This document shows positions 60,332-64,000 of a DNA stretch of 64,000 nucleotides, one piece after another. The notes under the pieces are model-generated. The model ran no database searches, was not told the origin of the DNA, and saw nothing but the letters and a program-made list of their open reading frames with translations. The stretch spans positions 240,039 to 304,038 of the forward strand of contig NZ_NJAI01000002.1 of the NCBI RefSeq assembly GCF_002632725.1. The letters run 5' to 3'. Positions within the stretch are counted from its first letter, which is position 1; each line of letters begins with the position of its first letter. Position numbers and translations under genes: made by a program. Source of the DNA: Xenorhabdus hominickii. Lineage in GTDB: Bacteria > Pseudomonadota > Gammaproteobacteria > Enterobacterales > Enterobacteriaceae.

Positions 60332-61549
60332 ATGAGTAGCGTAGAAATTCTGGTTCCAGACCTTCCTGAATCCGTTGCAGATGCCACTGTTGCAACATGG
60401 CATAAAAAACCAGGTGATACCATTAAGCGTGATGAAGTACTGGTTGAAATTGAAACAGATAAAGTTGTTTTGGAAGTTCCTGCAAGTGAAGCAGGTGTTC
60501 TGGAAGCTATTTTGGAAGAAGAAGGTGCCACTGTACTGTCTAAGCAGCTGATCGGTCGTATCCGTTTGGGTGACAGCACTGGCCTTCCTGCTGATATCAA
60601 AGAAAAAACAGAAGCAACACCAGCCCAGCGCCAGACCGCTTCTTTGGAAGAAGAAAATAATGATGCTCTTAGCCCAGCCGTTCGTCGTCTGATTGCAGAG
60701 CATGACTTAGATCCTGCTGTAATTAAAGGTAGTGGTGTTGGTGGTCGCATTGTTCGCGAAGACGTAGAAAAATATGTTGCTGCGAATAAAAAAGAGAACA
60801 ATAAGCCTGCTGCATCTGAACCTGCTGCACAGCCATCTTTGCTGCCTCATCGTAGTGAAAAACGCGTTCCAATGACTCGTCTGCGTAAGCGTGTAGCAGA
60901 ACGTCTGCTTGAAGCGAAAAATAATACGGCAATGTTGACGACTTTCAATGAAGTCAACATGAAGCCAATTCAGGAATTGCGTAAGCAATACGGCGATGCA
61001 TTTGAAAAACGCCATGGTATGCGTCTGGGCTTTATGTCTTTCTATGTGAAGGCTGTGGTTGAAGCATTGAAACGCTACCCAGAAGTTAACGCTTCTATCG
61101 ATGGCACCGACGTGGTTTACCATAACTATTTTGATATCAGCATTGCGGTATCTACTCCACGTGGTCTGGTTACACCAGTATTGCGTGATGCAGATGCATT
61201 AGGCATGGCTGAGATTGAGAAAAGCATCAAAGAGCTGGCTATCAAAGGCCGCGACGGTAAATTGACCGTTGAAGAACTCACTGGTGGTAATTTCACCATT
61301 ACTAATGGCGGTGTTTTCGGTTCGCTGATGTCCACTCCGATCATTAACCCACCACAGAGCGCGATTCTTGGCATGCATGCCATTAAAGATCGTCCAATGG
61401 CAGTAAATGGTCAGGTTGAGATCCTCCCAATGATGTATCTGGCACTGTCCTATGACCACCGTCTGATTGACGGCCGTGAGTCTGTGGGCTTCTTGGTGAC
61501 CATCAAAGAAATGCTGGAAGATCCAACACGTTTGTTGCTGGATGTATAG
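60332..61549 (+). CDS. sucB: Dihydrolipoyl succinyltransferase (E2)
   Basis: 405 residues, as in E. coli. The lipoyl domain has [17 protein letters not shown] with the lipoylated Lys near residue 44. The E1/E3-binding domain ([29 protein letters not shown]) lies near residues 115-150. The catalytic domain ends with [16 protein letters not shown] (catalytic His). Forms the 24-mer core of the complex. 13 bases after sucA. Confidence 0.98.
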   Translation: MSSVEILVPDLPESVADATVATWHKKPGDTIKRDEVLVEIETDKVVLEVPASEAGVLEAILEEEGATVLSKQLIGRIRLGDSTGLPADIKEKTEATPAQRQTASLEEENNDALSPAVRRLIAEHDLDPAVIKGSGVGGRIVREDVEKYVAANKKENNKPAASEPAAQPSLLPHRSEKRVPMTRLRKRVAERLLEAKNNTAMLTTFNEVNMKPIQELRKQYGDAFEKRHGMRLGFMSFYVKAVVEALKRYPEVNASIDGTDVVYHNYFDISIAVSTPRGLVTPVLRDADALGMAEIEKSIKELAIKGRDGKLTVEELTGGNFTITNGGVFGSLMSTPIINPPQSAILGMHAIKDRPMAVNGQVEILPMMYLALSYDHRLIDGRESVGFLVTIKEMLEDPTRLLLDV

Positions 61550-61624
61550 CATCACTACCGGCGGAGAGTGTTGAATTCCGCCAAGTCTGAAGTAGTACGA
61601 TGTTGATGTAAAAATGTATATACA

Positions 61625-61644
61625 GGCCAGCCTTCGGGCTGGTC
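61625..61644 (+). other. GC-rich tetraloop hairpin in the sucB-sucC gap
   Basis: GGCCAGCC-TTCG-GGCTGGTC, an 8-bp stem with the stable TTCG tetraloop and no T tract. Probably an mRNA-stabilising or processing hairpin that lets sucCD differ from sucAB in expression; that role is inference. Confidence 0.6.
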
Positions 61645-61708
61645 ATATCCAGAGCAACAAAATAGAAGGTAATTTACCTTTCTTATATTAAATTATGGAT
61701 AGAACATC

Positions 61709-62875
61709 ATGAATTTACACGAGTATCAGGCAAAACAACTTTTCGCACGGTATGGTTTACCTGCGCCTTCTGGCTATGCTTGTACCACACCACGTGAAGC
61801 AGAAGAAGCAGCATCCAAGATTGGTTCAGGCCCTTGGGTCGTTAAATGTCAGGTTCATGCAGGTGGCCGTGGTAAGGCTGGTGGCGTGAAAGTCGTCAAC
61901 AGCAAGGAAGATATCCGTGCTTTTGCTGAACAGTGGCTGGGTAAACGACTGGTAACTTACCAGACAGATGCACAGGGTCAGCCTGTTCATCAGATCTTGG
62001 TGGAAGGAGCAACCGATATTGCCAAGGAGCTGTATCTAGGTGCTGTTGTTGACCGTGGTACGCGTCGTGTAGTCTTCATGGCCTCTACTGAAGGTGGTGT
62101 CGAAATAGAAAAAGTGGCGGAAGAAACGCCCGAGCTGATCCATAAAGCAATTATCGACCCACTGACTGGCCCTATGCCGTATCAAGGCCGTGAATTGGCG
62201 TTCAAACTCGGTTTAACAGGTAAGCAAATTGGTCAATTCACCAAGATTTTCTTGGGATTGGCAAATCTGTTCCTGGAGCGTGATCTGGCTCTGGTTGAAA
62301 TCAACCCTCTGGTTATCACTACTCAAGGTGATCTTATCTGTCTGGATGGGAAACTGGGTGCTGATGGCAACGCCATGTTCCGTCAGGCTGAACTGCGTGA
62401 AATGCACGATCCTTCACAGGAAGATCCACGTGAAGCTCAGGCTGCACAATGGGAACTGAACTATGTTGCGCTGGATGGCAACATTGGTTGTATGGTGAAC
62501 GGCGCAGGTTTGGCAATGGGAACTATGGACATTGTTAAACTGCACGGCGGTGCACCGGCAAACTTCCTTGATGTAGGTGGTGGTGCGACGAAAGAGCGTG
62601 TTACCGAAGCGTTTAAAATCATCTTGTCAGATGAAAATGTCAAAGCTGTTTTTGTAAATATCTTTGGTGGTATCGTCCGCTGTGACTTGATTGCTGACGG
62701 TATTATTGGTGCGGTGGAAGAAGTGGGTGTTCACGTACCAGTAGTTGTTCGTCTGGAAGGAAACAATGCTGAGCTGGGTGCTAAGAAACTGGCAGACAGT
62801 GGTTTAAATATCATTGCCGCGACCAGTTTGACAGACGCAGCCAAACAGGCAGTAGCAGCAGCGGAGAATAAATAA
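61709..62875 (+). CDS. sucC: Succinyl-CoA synthetase beta subunit
   Basis: 388 residues, as in E. coli. ATP-grasp domain ([48 protein letters not shown]) and C-terminal CoA-ligase domain ([17 protein letters not shown]). Couples succinyl-CoA cleavage to nucleoside triphosphate formation. The TAA overlaps the sucD ATG by one base. Confidence 0.98.
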   Translation: MNLHEYQAKQLFARYGLPAPSGYACTTPREAEEAASKIGSGPWVVKCQVHAGGRGKAGGVKVVNSKEDIRAFAEQWLGKRLVTYQTDAQGQPVHQILVEGATDIAKELYLGAVVDRGTRRVVFMASTEGGVEIEKVAEETPELIHKAIIDPLTGPMPYQGRELAFKLGLTGKQIGQFTKIFLGLANLFLERDLALVEINPLVITTQGDLICLDGKLGADGNAMFRQAELREMHDPSQEDPREAQAAQWELNYVALDGNIGCMVNGAGLAMGTMDIVKLHGGAPANFLDVGGGATKERVTEAFKIILSDENVKAVFVNIFGGIVRCDLIADGIIGAVEEVGVHVPVVVRLEGNNAELGAKKLADSGLNIIAATSLTDAAKQAVAAAENK

Positions 62876-63744
62876 TGTCTATTTTAATCGATAAAAACAC
62901 CAAAGTGATTTGTCAGGGTTTTACTGGTAGTCAAGGTACTTTCCACTCTGAACAAGCTATTGCTTACGGCACCCAAATGGTTGGTGGTGTGACTCCGGGC
63001 AAAGGTGGTACTGAGCATTTAGGGTTGCCTGTGTTCAATACAGTGCGTGAAGCTGTCGATGCAACTGGTGCGACCGCGTCTGTCATTTATGTTCCAGCCC
63101 CATTTTGTAAAGATTCCATTCTGGAAGCGATTGAGGCGGGTATTAAGCTGATCATTACTATCACAGAAGGTATTCCAACGTTGGATATGCTGACAGTGAA
63201 GGTAAAACTGGATCAAGCGGGTGTTCGCATGATTGGGCCTAACTGCCCAGGCGTGATTACGCCTGATGAATGTAAGATTGGTATCATGCCTGGTCATATT
63301 CACAAAGCGGGCAAAGTAGGTATCGTATCTCGTTCTGGTACACTGACTTATGAAGCCGTTAAACAGACTACAGACGCTGGATTAGGGCAATCTACCTGTG
63401 TTGGTATTGGTGGCGATCCAATTCCAGGTTCAAACTTTATCGATATTCTAAAGCTGTTCCAAGAAGATCCTCAGACAGAAGCCATCGTTATGATTGGTGA
63501 AATCGGTGGTACAGCAGAAGAAGAAGCTGCTGCTTATATCAAAGAGCATGTGACTAAGCCAGTTGTTGCTTATATCGCGGGTGTAACTGCGCCTAAAGGT
63601 AAGCGTATGGGGCATGCAGGTGCGATTATTGCGGGTGGTAAAGGTACAGCAGATGAGAAGTTTGCTGCACTGGAAGCCGCAGGCGTGAAAACGGTTCGTA
63701 GCCTTGCAGACATTGGCGATGCAGTAAAAGAGTTATTAGCATAA
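62875..63744 (+). CDS. sucD: Succinyl-CoA synthetase alpha subunit
   Basis: 289 residues, as in E. coli. CoA-binding [28 protein letters not shown] and the phospho-His region [20 protein letters not shown] near residue 246. Forms the heterotetramer with SucC. Last gene of the sdh-suc operon. Confidence 0.98.
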   Translation: MSILIDKNTKVICQGFTGSQGTFHSEQAIAYGTQMVGGVTPGKGGTEHLGLPVFNTVREAVDATGATASVIYVPAPFCKDSILEAIEAGIKLIITITEGIPTLDMLTVKVKLDQAGVRMIGPNCPGVITPDECKIGIMPGHIHKAGKVGIVSRSGTLTYEAVKQTTDAGLGQSTCVGIGGDPIPGSNFIDILKLFQEDPQTEAIVMIGEIGGTAEEEAAAYIKEHVTKPVVAYIAGVTAPKGKRMGHAGAIIAGGKGTADEKFAALEAAGVKTVRSLADIGDAVKELLA

Positions 63745-63771
63745 TTGGTTTTAAAATAAGCTATTTTTATA

Positions 63772-63805
63772 CAAAAAGGCTACCCTGAGGTAGCCTTTTT
63801 ATTTT
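63772..63805 (+). terminator. sucD operon terminator
   Basis: AAAAAGGCTACC-CTGA-GGTAGCCTTTTT, a perfect 12-bp stem followed by more T. It ends the sdhCDAB-sucABCD operon. In E. coli the 3' end of this operon yields the small RNA SdhX; a homologue here would use this hairpin, but that is inference. Confidence 0.9.
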
Positions 63806-63870
63806 TATTGATAAGATTAACAGTAGGTTAGTTATTATATCGGTCATGTATTAAATAGTTAGATTGAATA

Positions 63871-64000
63871 TCAAAAATAGTACTCACGCTCAATAAAAGT
63901 TCCTATCACCTTATCGTGCATTTCTTCGGATTTTGAATAACTGATAGTTTTTCTATTCAGTCTTTTTACTCGAGTACGCTGAGTTAAATTCGTTCTCTCT
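63871..64000 (-). mobile_element. insB: IS1-family element, InsB C-terminus (cut by window edge)
   Basis: On minus, 42 codons read ERTNLTQRTRVKRLNRKTIS, then YSKSEEMHDKVIG and end EREYYF before the stop at 63871-63873. This matches the InsB tail, and is similar to the remnant at 5289-5400. The element's left end probably lies near 63830. Whether this copy is intact is not visible. Confidence 0.8.

Noticed and set aside
59957..60703. 248-codon minus frame spanning sucA-sucB
   Set aside because: Entirely antisense to two conserved genes; composition is a shadow.

Overview
The window looks like chromosomal DNA of an insect-associated enterobacterium, most likely Xenorhabdus and less likely Photorhabdus. 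The evidence is a gammaproteobacterial housekeeping backbone (ybfF-seqA-pgm, kdpFABCDE-ybfA, ybgI, gltA/sdhCDAB-sucABCD), two intact 127-bp ERIC elements, several decayed IS1-family copies and a complete MARTX toxin locus. The genus is inferred from this combination; no 16S or tRNA gene is visible.

Layout. 1-5.2 kb: the 5' part of a GlxA/AraC-type regulator (cut by the window edge), a secreted two-lobed aspartic-protease-like gene split by an IS1182-like insertion, an ERIC element and a DUF1266 protein. 5.2-27.0 kb: an IS1 remnant and then the MARTX locus. The leftward rtxB-rtxD-rtxE operon encodes a type I secretion system with two ABC ATPases and one adaptor. The divergent rightward rtxH-rtxC-rtxA set encodes a small accessory protein, the toxin acyltransferase and a 4639-residue toxin. 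The effector order read from motifs is position-1 domain (DUF1-like), RID, ABH, MCF, then the CPD autoprotease, between Gly-rich N-terminal repeats and C-terminal RTX-like repeats. 27.0-31.0 kb: a decayed accessory island. It holds two small exported proteins (one extremely Gly/Asn/Asp-rich), IS1 fragments, and a broken ABC exporter operon on the minus strand (ATPase missing Walker A, frameshifted FtsX permease, frameshifted and truncated TolC-like gene), plus a possible adaptor fragment. 31.1-39.2 kb: a SAM methyltransferase, ybfF, seqA, pgm, a half-size EamA transporter and a lipoprotein pullulanase. 39.2-47.7 kb: kdpE, kdpD, kdpC, kdpB, kdpA and kdpF on the minus strand with a recognisable KdpE box, and divergent ybfA. 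47.8-51.8 kb: ybgI, an MFS exporter divergent from an AraC-type regulator, and an S66 (MccF/LD-carboxypeptidase-like) peptidase. 51.9-63.8 kb: the TCA cluster, with gltA on minus and sdhCDAB-sucABCD on plus, ending in a strong terminator. The right edge cuts into another IS1-family copy.

How the genes work together. RtxC should acylate RtxA, RtxB/D/E should export it (with a TolC located elsewhere), and inside host cells the CPD would release the effectors. The backbone genes are intact and ordinary. The accessory genes between them show repeated IS insertion and gene decay. The most interesting parts are the toxin effector set and the Gly-rich exported protein pair beside a dead exporter.
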